Notes: generated by a model not told the origin, from the sequence alone. A stretch of 64,000 nt of DNA from Cyrtodaria siliqua (GCA_037043455.1 JAWPHD010005558.1:1-64000), one strand, 5' to 3'; shown: positions 1-13,043, counted from the first letter of the stretch. Numbers and translations: made by a program.

Positions 1-468
1 TACATCACAACGTGTCAGATTTGACCTTCACCACCCAAGCAAAGGGCAGGTAACTTTAATTGTTACATTTACATCACTTTCTCATGAACTATGATTATGC
101 ACTAGATGCTTTAAACCTAGTTTATATCTTAATCTTTGGATTCTATTTTGACCTAGTGTATTGGGTAGTGCATCTTTTAGGACGCATGGATTTCATCTAT
201 GACTTTGACCTACTTTTTGGAGCTGAAGATTTTTCCTTTTTTTCTATTTTTTTTCTTTTTTTTTTTTCTTTTTTAAAGAATGACATTTTGTTTTTAAACA
301 ATGCACTTAAATGTCATCTCAGCAAACTGTAAACTCCATTGTTTCTAGTTATTAAAATGTTTACAAACTTTCATTTAAGCATCATTTATCTTTTATTTTT
401 AAATCCCGGCCCCGTTAGGCGAGCCATGTGAATCCGCGGATATCTTGTCTCAGTATATTTGTTTTGAA

Positions 469-610
469 GTATGACTGCATCAGCCAGAGGAGAAATGTTT
501 ATTTACAGCAGTATAATTTTTATTTGTTACGCAGGATGACCCCTTCAACCAGAGGAGAAATGTTTATTTTCATTACATTTGTTATGTAGGATGACCCGCT
601 AAAGATAGAA
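469..610. repeat. Two-copy tandem duplication, about 65 bp
   Basis: The motif CCAGAGGAGAAATGTTTATT begins at 484 and again at 549. Each copy is followed by a diverged TTTGTTA(C/T)G(C/T)AGGATGACC. No coding potential or family was recognised. The 1-468 stretch to its left holds only T-rich low-complexity sequence near 235-275 and nothing else I can name. Confidence 0.6.
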
Positions 611-675
611 AAAACTCGATATGGCCTTATTTAAAAACCTCGATGGGCTAAGCCCATCTCGGTGTTGTATGAAAG

Positions 676-870
676 TCAATTGGTAACCAACTCGCTGAGA
701 CTAGACTCTATATATTACATATTAGTTCATGTGCCTGTATTCAATTGGTAACCAACTCGCTTAGACTAGACTTTATATATTACATATGTGTTCATGTGCC
801 TGTATTCAATTGGTAACCAACTCGCTGAGACTAGACTCTATATGTCACATATTTGTTCATGTGCCTGTAT
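676..870. repeat. 65-bp tandem repeat, three copies
   Basis: Copies start at 676, 741 and 806 with TCAATTGGTAACCAACTCGC and end with GTTCATGTGCCTGTAT. Copies differ at only a few positions. There is no ORF and the family was not recognised. Confidence 0.85.
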
Positions 871-1385
871 TTATTCTAGTTTTAGTTGTTAATTTTTGAT
901 TGATATATATCTATATGATAAAGTAAACACATTCCAGGTTTTACACTATGCCGCGTGTATCCATTAAAAGAAAGTATGGTTCAGCTAAAGTAAGTTCGCA
1001 TTACTCCTTAACTAGACATGCGCAGATCAACGACCATAGTTAAACTATAGTTAGTGATCGAAGTCCCTCAAGGATAGACCGCAACTTGGTAGTACCAAAT
1101 TGAGAGGTTGTTAACAGTTGAAGGTAGAGTCAATAGGGACAAAGCTATTCGACTTATTGAATCTTCGGTACAGAATTTAGACAGGATAAGATCTACAATT
1201 GACGAATCAACTTATAACAATATAAGGATCCCGTTAGGCCAACTCCGCCAAATGTGCGACGAAACAACGCGGCCAGTAGGACATTAATATTGCTGTTCCC
1301 TGCCATGTTGAATTGCGCGCGAGACTGGTACCCTTTTGAAGCAGGGACAATTTTTTTTAAAAGGGAGAAGTCCATATTCACTGTT

Positions 1386-1707
1386 ACAATAATTCTATTA
1401 GCGATATCAAAAATTGAATTAGCGAATCAAAATTTGAATTCTTGATATCAATAATTGCTTTTCAATTTCTGATACCGCTAATTCATTTTTTGATAGCTAA
1501 TAGAATTAGCGATATCAAACATTGAATTAGCGATATCAAAAATTGAATTAGCGATATCGAGAATTCAATTCTCGATATCGAAATATATGGTATTTAGCGA
1601 TATCAAGAATTGAATTACCGATATCGCTAATATATATCGAAAAATGATTTTTTGATATCAGTAATTGAATTAGCGATATCGCTAATTGAATTAGCGATAT
1701 CGCTAAA
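1386..1707. repeat. GATATC/AATTGAATTAGCG short-period satellite
   Basis: Roughly 17-19 bp units alternate AATTGAATTAGC with the palindrome GATATC. Some units are inverted (AATTCAATTCTCGATATCG), so the array is strongly self-complementary. It is non-coding. Confidence 0.85.
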
Positions 1708-3456
1708 TAGTGATTAAATGTGAAAACGGCTTGCCATAGTTCACTTTGCTACACTGAAATTCTTATTGTTAGTTTTGCATGAAGTCGAGAGTGTATTGTG
1801 TTACGAGGATAGGTTGCAACCATTTGTTAAATCACTCGAGGTGTCGAGGTCAACAGTGTTATACTCATTAATTTACTTATAGGATGCTTCTGAATATTTT
1901 ATTTCCAATATGAGAGTTTACTTGTTTTCTTTGTTAAGTATAGCTAAAGTCATGCATATATGACGTATGCCTGATTTTTATCTAATGGCCACAGATAAAT
2001 ATTGTGAGTGTGTGTGTGTGTTATTTTGACTTTCTAGTTCTTACTGAAAGGATTTATAGTAACTTGCCACATATTGGTTTAAAACTAACTAAGCTCATTT
2101 AAATTGATTGTGTGTAATACCGTTAGAGTAAAGTTTAGGGAACTTGTAATTCTCAAATACTGTATTGAGTAAGAAAAGTTCATGTATTAACCATTTATTC
2201 CACATTGTTAAGCATAATAAAATAACAATCATGGCGAACTGCATAAACAAACTTTCTTTTCAAATTTATGCTATAACACAAGTGTAACAGAATAAGTTAC
2301 ATATCGTCATAAATAGTGTATAAAATTGATTAGCTCATTAAATTCTAGTCTAAGTTAATAGGAAATATTCATGTGCACAAAACGATATTTACTATATGTC
2401 GATATTTTGATATAATTTGTTGTAGATTAGCTACCCTAAAATAGTCACTCATAAGATCGGACCGTTCTCAAGTCTATTTATTTACAATTTTATAGTGATA
2501 AGGGAATGTGTCAAAGTTGATAGTGGCTGTCAATCTGAACATTGTATCATGTAGTAACAATTTTTGAAATGTATTCTTTTTAATTGCAAAACAATGTTGT
2601 ACATGTTTTAAAGAACATGTTTATGGTTCGATTTTGTTATAGAATCAGTCTTTGCTAACATTGTATAGAAATAATGCGCTGACAAGCCATTCTTTCGTTG
2701 AGACGACCCCTTTCCATTCGTTTCTAGAGCGTGTATTACGGTTTTCACTTCAACACGTGGAATATGTACAAATTATTTATATAATTACAAACAGTGACCA
2801 TAACTGGTTTATGTTAACAATGGGGCAAGCTTGGCAATATCTGGGTCAAGTCTTGTGTCAATAATGAGGGGTTTTGTAGACTGAAATTTAACTGTTTTTA
2901 TTCTGCTCGCTTGCTTTACAGATTTAACATGTATTTTCGAACTAGATTTTTATTATCTTTCAACCATAAATCGCGTTCGACTGTCCGTTGTACACACATT
3001 TTACTCCACGTTGGTAATACGAAACGATTACTTGTTTTTGTTTAAAACTGGATTGAAGATATATGTTTATTTTTTGTGACAGTGTAGCAAATACTTTAAT
3101 CCTTTTTTATTATTATTATTATTTACTTATTTACATCTATTTATATAAAAAAATAATCATGGAGCTAAACTTGATCAAGTTAAATAACAGTTAGTTAACA
3201 GAATGCGTATACTGTTATATTCTAAATAAGTGTATAATTGAATGTTGTAAGAAACCACTGAGCTGAAACACACGTGTGGTTGTGTTTCTTCTTATTTTAG
3301 CTGTTCTTCCATTGACTTCTGATGGTTACTTTTTGCAAACTTCTTTCACTTTTATTTGTTTGTCTTTCTCTCACAATTTATACGCTATCCTCTCTCTCAC
3401 TTCCCTTAATTCAATATTTCATTCAGAGCAGTTTGCACCATCACGGACAAATGCGT
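1708..3456. other. Unassigned AT-rich sequence
   Basis: Only short chance ORFs and an ATT-rich patch near 3105-3130 are present. I see no gene, RNA gene or recognisable element here. Confidence 0.5.
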
Positions 3457-3798
3457 GTACACTTCTCAAAACTGCTAACTACACCGCTCACGTTTTGGGT
3501 TATATATATCGATGGGTTGAATGTTTTTCAATAAAATAAAAAGGAAATACCAATTCAATCATTTTTACATCATTTCATTTTATTTTTTTCATGGGCAATG
3601 CTAGAACTAAACCACAATAAGCAATTACAAACGACCCATGTAAACACTAAAGTCACACTTTTCCCATATCTATAAAATGAAATGATGTAAAAATGATTGA
3701 ATTGGTATTTCCTTTTTATTTTATTGAAAAACATTCAACCCATCGATATATATAACCCAAAACGTGAGCGGTGTAGTTAGCAGTTTTGAGAAGTGTAC
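3457..3798. repeat. Perfect inverted repeat, 127-bp arms, 88-bp spacer
   Basis: The left arm 3457-3583 and right arm 3672-3798 are reverse complements with no mismatch by eye. The outer ends read GTAC. The short spacer has no coding potential. This could be a fold-back element or a very recent inverted duplication; an assembly artefact is possible. The overlapping short ORFs are not genes. Confidence 0.9.
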
Positions 3799-3908
3799 AT
3801 GTTATTGTGTATCGTAATAATATAGATTATTGGCGTGCACGCTTTGGGCTGTTTTGCTACAAAATAAGAGGTGCTTTGTGTACGCACTGTATTCACAAGA
3901 GTTCGTTT

Positions 3909-5571
3909 TTAGCTCTACTGGCCGAAGGCCAGCAGAGCTTATGGGATGCCGAGTTGTCCGTCGTCCGTCCGTCCGTCCGTCGTCCGTCGTCTGTTGTTAA
4001 CTTTTGTCTCGTTAAGACCATAGGGCCTTCATCTTTCATCCGATTTTTACCAAACTTTAACAGGTTGTTAATATCAATGAAAGCTCAGATGAGTTCGAAA
4101 ACCAGCCAGATCGGACAAGTAACAGCGGAGTTATGGCCCTTGATTTAGTTAAAAATGCTATATTGCTAAATTTTGCCTCGTTAAGACGATAGGGCCTTTA
4201 TTTTTCATCCTATCTTTACCAAACTTTACCACATTGTTAATATCAATGAAAGCTCGGACAAATTCGAAAACCAGCCAGATCGGACTAGTAACAGCGGAGT
4301 TGTGGCCCTTGATATAGTTAAAAATGCTATATTTTGCATTGTTAAGACGATAGGGGCTTCATTGTTCATCCAATATTTACCAATCTTTATCAGATTGTTA
4401 ATGTCATTGAAAGCTCGAACAAGTTTGAAAACCAGCCATATCAGACCATTAACAGCGTTATGGCCCTTGATTTAGTTAAAAAATGCTATATTTTGCCTCG
4501 TTAAGACGATAGGGGCTTCATTGTTCATCTGATCTTTACAAAACTTAATCAGATTGTTAATATCAATGAAAGCTTGGACAAGTTCGAAAACCAGCCATAT
4601 CGGACTAGAAACAGCGGAGTTATGGCCCTTGATTTAGTTAAAAATGCTGTATTTTGCCTCGTTAAGACTATAGGAGCTTCATTGTTCATTCGATCTTTAC
4701 CAAACTTTATCAGATTGTTAATATCAATGAAAGCTCGGACAAGTTCGAAAACCATTCTTATCGGACCAATAACATCGGAGTTATGGCCCTTGATTTAGTT
4801 CAAAATGATATATTTTGCATCGTTAAGACGATAGGACCTTCATTTTTCATCCGATCTTTACCAAACTGTTTCAGATTGTTAATGTCTATGAAAGCTTGGT
4901 CAAGTTCGAAAACCAGCCAGATCGGACTAGTAACAGCGGAGTTATGACCCTTGATTTTGTTAAAAATGCTATAATTTGCCTCGTCATACGATAGGGCCTT
5001 CATTTTGCATCTGATCTTTACCAAACTTTACCAGATTTTATGACTTTATTTTTATATTAGTATTATTTTTATTTTATATATATATATATATTTTTTTTTA
5101 TTTTTATTTTTTTTTTTAATAATTTTTTTTTATTTTTTAATATTTTTTTATTTTTTTTTTTTTATTTTTTTTATTTTTTTTTTTTTAATTTTAATTTTAA
5201 TTTTTAATTATTATCATTATTTATTGATTTTTTTGATTTGTTTTTTTAATATGTTTTTTTTAATTTATTTTTTCCATTTTTTTTTTTTAGCTCTATGTTG
5301 GACCAGTCGGACCAGTAACAGAGGAGTTATGGCTCTTGATTTAGTTAAAAATGCTATATTTTGCCTCGTTAATACGGTATGGCCTTCATTTTTCATCTGA
5401 TCTTTACCTAACTCTACCAGATTCTTTAGTTATGGCCCTTGATTTACTTTAAAAGCTGTTTTTTGCCCGAAACTTTCAAAAAACGTAAATGGCAGTCACT
5501 CGCTTCATTGATGTTATAAGAGCCATGCTAGCCAGTAGAGCGTCCACAGGCCCTCTTGGGCCTCTTGTTCA
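3909..5571 (+). mobile_element. Non-autonomous element with 161-bp tandem core (pearl/HINE-like)
   Basis: The left end is a hairpin (AGCTCTACTGGCC, GAA, GGCCAGCAGAGCT). A (CCGT)n microsatellite follows at about 3957-3990. Then come about seven tandem units of about 161 bp, with GTTAAGAC at 4011, 4180, 4341, 4500, 4661, 4822 and a decayed start at 4983. A T-rich low-complexity block lies at 5040-5290, followed by one more partial unit. The right end has CCAGTAGAGC, complementary to the left terminus, and a GGCCC-TCTT-GGGCC hairpin followed by CTTG. Microsatellite next to a roughly 160-bp core matches the described bivalve pearl/Helentron-associated design; that family name is inference. No transposase is encoded. 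Confidence 0.6.
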
Positions 5572-8500
5572 AATTATTACTGCTTAATCTAAACTATCGT
5601 AATGTTTATTTTAGTTGTATAGTGCTAATTATATTAAATTGTTTAGTCGGAGAGAAAACAATATGTTTATCTGAACAAGTCGCCATGTGGCCGTTCACAG
5701 TGCATATACGTGTGGTTGATTTACCTGTAAATTTAAAACACAATATGGGTAATGATGTTAGTTGCTGGAGAATGGCCATAGGCACATTCAATAACAGATT
5801 TAAATCGTTCACAAAGAGCATGTGTTTTCTCCGTAAACTTTTCATGTTCCTAAGCTGCTTAATTAACGGTATATTGAAATTGCTTCGAAGTGTGCTGTCC
5901 ATTTCTGCATGCGTCTCTAAATCTCTCTTAAACATTGATTTTTCTCTTGTTATTTTGTTATTAGTTATTATGTCAGGCGACATTGAAATAAATCCAGGTC
6001 CTGAAAATACGATAGAGAAACATAGCCTCTCTTTATTTCACTTAAATATTCGTAGTATACGTAACAAAATGGAATATATTAAGGATCATTTATTAGATTA
6101 GGATGTTTTGTGTTTTACAGAGACACACCTATCGGAAAACGTGTCCAATGATTTTATACGTATAGACGGTTATAGTAATATTTTCCGAAAGGATACATCT
6201 GCACATTCTAGCGGACTGTTAATGTATACTGCGAATAACATTATTTCAAGACGTGTATTCGAACTTGAATATTTATTACCCAGTTCACTTTGGATTGAAG
6301 TAAGAGATAAAAGTGAAATTATTTTAGTATGTACCGTTTATCGCAAACCTAATTCAAGTAATATTTTTAGGGATAACTTAAACATTAGCTTAGAAAAGGC
6401 TTTTGAATTATCGAATAACATCATTATAGTTGGTGATATCAACGAGAACCAACTTAATACTGATAACCATTTTTTAAAAGATATAATGCAGCTTAATAGT
6501 ATGACAAACATTATAACTGAACCAACTCGAGTTACCGACTACTCTGCCACATTGATAGATCCTATAGTTATTTCTGATTCTCTTAAACCCTTAGATTCCG
6601 GGATTGTAACCATACCACATGATATAAGCGACCACCATGGTACATACTTAATGTTACAATACAGTTACAATGTTAGACCGACTTTTACTCGACGAGTTTG
6701 GAATTATAAGAAAGCCAATTTCATAAAACTCAATGATCTTATTCAACATACAGACTGGTCTTTCTTATATAACGATTCGCTGAGTGTTGCGTGCGAAAAG
6801 TTTACTAAATCTTTTTTTGAATTAATACATGTGTGCATCCCATCGAAATATGTAACAATTCGTCCTAATGACAAACCGTGGTATGATTCAGAAATAAGAC
6901 GTGTTTCAAGACAACGTGATCGTCAAAAAACTAAAGCAGCGCGTACTCAATCATTTTCTGATTTAGCAGCATATAAAAGATTACGAAACAAAGTTAATAA
7001 TCTTAAAAAACATGCGAAAGAACGTTTCTTTAATAATGTGGAAACTATAATTACTGAAACAACTATTACGGGCAAACGTCAGTATTGGAAACTTTTAAAA
7101 TATTTCATGAAGTCAAACAAAAATTCGGAAACTATTCCACCTTTAAAACAGTCTTACCTAATGGCGATACGTCATACTCAATAACTGACCAAGAAAAAGC
7201 GAAATGCTTAAATGAATATTTTGTTTCAATATTATCAGTTGATGACTCTAATGTTGAATCACCTATTTTTCATTTAAAATCCAATAATAAATTGAGAAAC
7301 TATTTATATAGAAGAATCCGAAATTGTTGATATTATCAAGATTTTAGACGTAAATAAAGCAAATGGAGAGGATGAAATAAGTCATAAGATGTTAAAGGAA
7401 ACCGTAAATACAATCTCAAAACCTCTACATATACTATTTAACAGATCATTAAATGCATGTATTTTCCCCGACCTATGGAAATGTGCTATGGTTATGGCAC
7501 TTTTCAAAAAGTCAGATCCTAGTATTCCTATGAACTATAGACCAATATCGTTACTTAGTTGTGTTGGTAAAGTAATGGAAAGAATAGTATTTAAACACAT
7601 GTATACTTTTCTACTTATGTTCGATCTTATTTTTAGAAACCAATCGGGTTTTCTCCCTGGTCATTCTACTATATATCAACTTGTCGATATGTATCACCAT
7701 ATATGTCAGGCGTTCGATGCTAAACAATTTACGTGTATTGTTTTTATGATATATCTAAAGCTTTCGATCGTGTTTGGCATAAAGGGCTTTTGTTTAAGCT
7801 AAAACAATATGGTATTGATGGAAAACTTTTAGCCTGGATATCTGATTATCTCTCAACCCGATCTCAAAGAGTCCGTGTTGGATCTGCAACCTCCGAGTCA
7901 AAACTGTAACTGCCGGAGTTCCTCAAGGCTCTCTCTTGAGCCCACTTTTATTTTTGATATATGTAAATGATATTGCCGAAAACATGCTGAGTATAACTCG
8001 TTTATTTGCTGACGACAGTTCGCTATCAGTCTCAACATCTAGTATAAACGACATGGAAGGAATCCTTAATCATGATCTAGTAATGATTACGCAATGGTCA
8101 AATCAATGGCTTGTACAATTTAATCCTGCCAAAACAGAAGTAATGTTCTTTTCTTTAATTAATAATGATCGTCGTCCAACTTTATATCTAGACAATGTCC
8201 CGTTGACTTTTGTTGACAACCATAAACATTTAGGAGTAACATTAAGTAATAACGGAAAACGGCACGAACACATTAGCAATATTATTGCTTCTGCTTCAAA
8301 GGTTCTTGGTTTAATGCGAATACTTAAATATAAAGTAGCTCGTAAAACACTTAATCAGATATACTTGTCTTATATGCGTCCAATATTAGAATATGCTTCC
8401 ATTACATGGGATGGATGTACTTCTTTCGAAAAAGATAGCTTGGAATAAAGGTACAATATGAAGCAGCTCGTATTGTGACGGGACTGACTCGTTCAGTATC

Positions 8501-9590
8501 CATACATCGTTTAATATCTGAAATTGGATGGGTATCACTTTCCGATAGAAGGAAAATGCAAAAACTTATTTCAGTCTATAATGTTAAAAATGGATCCGTT
8601 CCAAATTATATCTCAAACATCTTTCCGCAGCTAGTAGGAGATGTCAGTGCATACCCTCTCAGAAATAACGACAACTATGCCACTATTGCTAGGAGAACTG
8701 AAATATACAACAAATCGTTTGTTCCGTCTTCTCTTAAACTATGGAATAATATGTCAGTAGAAATACGAAACTCGGAATCTATATCAATTTTCAAGAGAAG
8801 ACTATTAACATCTGTATTTCCGAGTTCAAAGGTACCAAAATACTACTTAAGTGGTCAACGTTTATTTTCTGTTTTACATGCCAAAATGAGGAATTTGTGT
8901 AGTAATCTTAATAGTGATTTATACCTTAATCATTTACGCGATTCACCCGTTTGCGAGTGCGGATTTGAAGTAGAAGATGCTGAACATTATTTTTTCCAGT
9001 GTAACACTTTTTTCACATACCGGCTCCAACTCTTTCAATCCACCCGCCATTTACACCCGTTAAATGTAAGAACAATCCTTTATGGTCTCGAACAGTTAAC
9101 TGACAGAGGAAATGAATCTCTCTTCGAAGCAGTTCAAACATATATACGCGAAACACATAGGTTTACATAATCTGTCTCTGTTGTTTTTCAACAATCTACA
9201 CGTACTATGCGCGTACACTATATTTTGAAAATGTTTTCTAGATAGCGTTCAGGCGTTCTTAAACTGACTGAATTCAAATTGGGGTAAACTAGTCTTTCTC
9301 ACTATTCTCCCTATTCTATCCTCTCTCTTTCTCTATTATGTTTTCTCTTTATATTTTATTTACTTATTCAGCTTTATTCTATCTCAATGTATTTGCCATT
9401 GTATTTTATTTTATTACTCTCAGCCATATACATTCGCAATTTCAAAATGCTAACTGGGAAGGGTTTAATCTAATGTTGGTAGAACTTGTTACCCAACCCA
9501 TTTGTCATTATAATATGTCTATCGTATATATGTTTATATTTGCTCTGTTTGTAAAATATTGGCAATAAAATATGTTTAAATCAAATAACA
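5572..9590 (+). pseudogene. Decayed CR1/jockey-group LINE with 2A-like motif, EN and RT
   Basis: A non-LTR retrotransposon copy that would encode endonuclease and reverse transcriptase for target-primed reverse transcription. The reading frame opens at or just before 5572. A roughly 140-residue N-terminal segment with hydrophobic stretches ends in the 2A-like SGDIEINPGP (5973-6002). EN motifs follow: LNIRS, FTETHLS, VGDIN and SDHHG. The RT shows NYRPISLLS, FYDISKAFDRVWHKG (shifted frame near 7745), GVPQGSLLSPLLF and RLFADDSS (about 8000). A C-terminal Cys/His knuckle starts CECGFEVEDAEHYF (about 8953-9000). Lesions are an in-frame TAG at 6099-6101 and frameshifts near 7170, 7325-7385, 7745, 7900 and 8446. 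AATAAAATATG at about 9566 may mark the 3' end. It begins at the right end of the pearl-like element. The copy is dead. Confidence 0.85.
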
Positions 9591-11410
9591 ATTGTTGTAA
9601 TTTGTCTAGTAGACTCTTTATGACGATGGAGTTTCTGTGACTCATGATAAAATAGCACTACAATTTTAATTTTTGACGGGGGGATGCTATATCTCTCTCG
9701 ATATGAGTCACGGAAACTCGCATTGTATTCATTTGGCCTTACTGGACAAAATGTTATACACTCGTGAACGCTCGACCAATCCCGTCATTCCTCGGGATCC
9801 CGCCTCGTGTGTATCACGGCGCTTCGGTATGTTCAAAATCTTAACATTCTGTTAGCCGGAAGGCAACGACACAGAAAATAGTGCACTGTTGCTAAGCTGT
9901 TGCTACATAAACAGTATGGCCGCTAATGTGTTGATGTATGATTTGCGTTGCATGTTTGTTATTTACAATACAGATGAAGGTTTTATCACTACTTTCACCT
10001 AATAAACTATAGATGGAGCAATCGGCTATATGACATTGCAAAATGTTAAAGATAACTTTGATATTGAATGCAAATTCGTTTTGGCGGGAATCTGACGCGC
10101 GTCACGCTAGTATGACGTAACCAATATGGAAACCTGCGTATTACATTCGAGTCATGCTGCGAAACAGTCGATGTTGCGAATGAATGTTATATTACGAGAG
10201 TTGCTTGCCTTGTTTGAGGTTTGGGCCGCTTGTGCCAAGGACGACAATAAAACAATACGTGAAATTATCAAAACTTTGCTGAATTATTCTTTCTATAACC
10301 ACTGTCAGCGTTCCCCAGAACTATAACAATACACCTCATTAGACCAAGAATATTTTCTTTTTTCACAGGTTCTTACAGAAAAGATAGATTTGGTTTCATT
10401 TCCGAAGCTCGTTAACCCTAAAGGTTTGCCACAAAATAGGCAGTCTTTCCTAAGCGTGCGTTGCGGTTCGTCTTTCCCTGTAATAGCTTCACATTTTCTC
10501 TTGTGCCCTGCTATTGAATTAGGACTGATATATATAGCTCTACATGTTTAAATTTATGAACATTTTGCCCAGGCTGTACAAATAACTTGTCGCCACGAGC
10601 TATACTTGTTCTATTTACACCATCACACCCTTTCTTCATTAAAATAACAGTATCTTGTCCATTGTCAAGACTGTCCTCGCATATTGAACAAATGTTCATT
10701 TGCGAAAGTAAAACAGATCTACTATAACAGCTGTACTATCATAAAGAAACTGCAGAAACTGCAGAAAACATGAACTTGAAGATATATGACTGTATTCTGT
10801 TATGATTAAATAAGTGCTATACATTCCGCGAAGTGCCGACTCGAAGTACGCTGACATTTTTGTTTAGTTAATATTGTGACGAAACGAGGTACGAAACTGA
10901 GGACGAAACGCAATTGCTCATTTTGATACTAAAATAGTTGTTTATACATATCGTTTTCTCGTCAACCTACCTTATAAAATCATCCAAACATAAATAGAAA
11001 AAGTAATATGTATAAATGCATACAGGAATTAATTTAGGGTACAATTTTCAAATGCAAATAAATGTAGTATACGAACAGGCAACATTGAAAATAAACTAGT
11101 AACCTGATAGCGCAGTTATCCGAATTTCGAAATACGCTACATTGTTTTTATTCTGAAGTAAATTTGTCCAATTCTTGTTTTCTAATCATATATTTATATA
11201 TTGTTTTAGAAACAATTAAAACATATTCTTTTGTAATTTTTCCGGGGTGTTTTGTTACTTTCACTACTAAGGTGTGCGTGACGTCACATCGTGTTTTTCC
11301 CTTTTAACCTTGCAAAAAATCGCTTGAAAAAAATATCATAATGAGATTTTCGTAGAGTTTCTCGACCTGTTTATTTGCATTATAGTTGTTTTCAGCATCC
11401 AATACTTTCG
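9591..11410. other. Unassigned sequence between repeats
   Basis: No confident gene is present. A 66-codon ORF at 10126-10326 (+) has no recognisable motif. A short minus-strand fragment at 10511-10699 is listed separately. The rest is AT-rich, without clear repeats. Confidence 0.4.
10511..10699 (-). pseudogene. Possible fragment of a Cys-rich repeat-associated protein
   Basis: A 62-codon frame starts MNICSICEDSLDNGQ and continues through KKGCDGVNR and PGQNVHK. A CxxC near the N-terminus and a GQ-VH segment resemble the start of a Cys/His domain seen in multicopy invertebrate ORFs. I recognise this only loosely. After VHK the similarity stops and the frame ends soon after, so it is a fragment or a chance ORF. 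Confidence 0.25.
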
Positions 11411-11483
11411 TCTAGCCTGGGATGATAATTATAATTATAGTCGCTTTATATGACTATAATTATAATTATCATCCCAGGTCTAG
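11411..11483. repeat. Perfect 27-bp hairpin flanked by TCTAG
   Basis: Arms 11416-11442 and 11452-11478 are exact reverse complements (CCTGGGATGATAATTATAAT and on), with a 9-base loop. The unit is bracketed by the direct repeat TCTAG (11411-11415 and 11479-11483). This looks like a tiny palindromic insertion with a 5-bp target duplication. Confidence 0.75.
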
Positions 11484-11750
11484 CATAGATCAATACATTG
11501 GACTTGAAGCCTCGATTTATGAGAAAAAATATAGGTTATTCGCCAGATGGCGATGACGCCAAAAGCAACGGCTATGTGAATCCAAGTTGAAAATCAACCT
11601 TGCGTCCAAAAACAATCTGCTTTGAACTATTATCAATAACTATTGGCAATTAAAAAACACACTGTTGTAACGGTTAATTTAATCAATTGAAATCAATGAA
11701 ATTGTACAAAAAATATGCCAACATAGACTTGTTCCATAGACATGCAAAAA

Positions 11751-12066
11751 TTGAATGTTGTTTAACGGCTCATCAACACAGTATAGGTTATTTAGAGCCG
11801 CCCCAGAGAGAGGAGAAGGATACATAGGAATCCGGGAACCTGCCCTGCTCTTATTATCGAATAGATTCCTATGGTTCTTTAACGTGCTCGGAGGGTAGAC
11901 CGATACACGGGACCGCCCGGTTTACGTCCCCATCCGACGGACGAGGCTAAGGTAAAGTGTCTTGCCCAAGAACACACCGACGGAACTCAGTGGCACCACG
12001 GAGGATTGAACCCGGGGCCTCCGGTTACAAATCCGCCGCGCTACCGACTGCGCCACGCCAGCCCCC
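11751..12066 (-). mobile_element. tRNA-derived SINE (V-SINE/RUDI-like) with target duplications
   Basis: On the minus strand the element opens GGCTGGCGTGGCGCAGTCGG (A-box-like). It then has GGTTCAATCC (B box), followed by the conserved CTTGGGCAAGACACTTTACC block. It ends near GCCGTTAAACAACATTCAA. The direct repeat ACATGCAAAAA flanks it at 11740-11750 and 12067-12077. Full length is about 316 bp. Membership of the molluscan V-SINE/RUDI group is inference from the head plus central block. Confidence 0.8.
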
Positions 12067-12077
12067 ACATGCAAAAA

Positions 12078-13043
12078 AGCAATTGACAAATTTAAGGGAG
12101 ATGTTTTATGTTTGTGTCGGGTTATAATAGTACAGTAATCTTTGCACTAAATCACCCGATGTCACCAGGTGTTAATTTAATCAACTAATTTGAAACTTAT
12201 GCTTCATAAAACGTTATGCGACCTGTTTATCCTTAGCTTGCATACACAATGTCTGTGCAATAAATAAACAAGTTGGTCCTGCACTCTACCTGGTTATGCT
12301 TGAGCGCAGCGTACATGGGATTACATCAATTTACGCATGAGGTGAATATTTTCGAGGTTTAATTATATTCTTAGACTATTGATTCGATTGCGTACTACCC
12401 TAGGCTATCGACTACTTCGTCAACTGTTTCATGTTACGTAGTTATAGCATTTCCTGCCTTTAATAAGATGTGTAATTTGCAACTGTCAATACATACTTTG
12501 TGCAAGGTTGGCTAAGATTTCATTCTATATATATATTACTTATATATGTTCACTTGACCCGGGCTGCAACAACAGGGAATTTAATTTTACTAAATAGAGT
12601 ATTAATTATGCAAACAAATAACATGTTATTAACCACACAGTTCTGGAGAAGAAGACACATACATTTGTATTGCTTTCCTTTGTAAAGCTATAGTTTTCCG
12701 TTTATTTCTCTGTACGAATTCCGGGATCGGGTGGGACTAACTTTGTACAATTGGACATACCAATCATTTCTGTCACAAAGTACTTGGTTTTTAGTGACGG
12801 TGGCTATATTTGAGTGACGGTGGCCATCTTGGATAGAGCCAAGAGCCACACTATACCGCATTTGAATGTAAATTTGTTGATTTACATCTATAGTTTACAT
12901 TACTACCATATCATTCCTTATTTTTTAATAGCTTTATCTTTAAATATTTACATTAAATTTTAATTAATCCTTCATCTCTTCATCTTTCGTCAGTTTTTGC
13001 GCACAATATGACCTATTTATGTGTCGGCGTGCCGTAAAACACC
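12078..13043. repeat. Diverged dispersed repeat, no gene
   Basis: Non-coding. Part of it (12240-12440) resembles 18640-18860 (a NNAGCGCAGCGT-A-GGGAT segment), so it is probably one copy of a dispersed repeat that also includes the 278-bp units to its right. Confidence 0.4.

Noticed and set aside
60..332. 90-codon hydrophobic ORF
   Set aside because: It runs through T-rich low-complexity DNA; Phe/Leu richness is a composition effect.
5606..5983. 125-codon minus-strand ORF
   Set aside because: Antisense shadow of the LINE N-terminal region.
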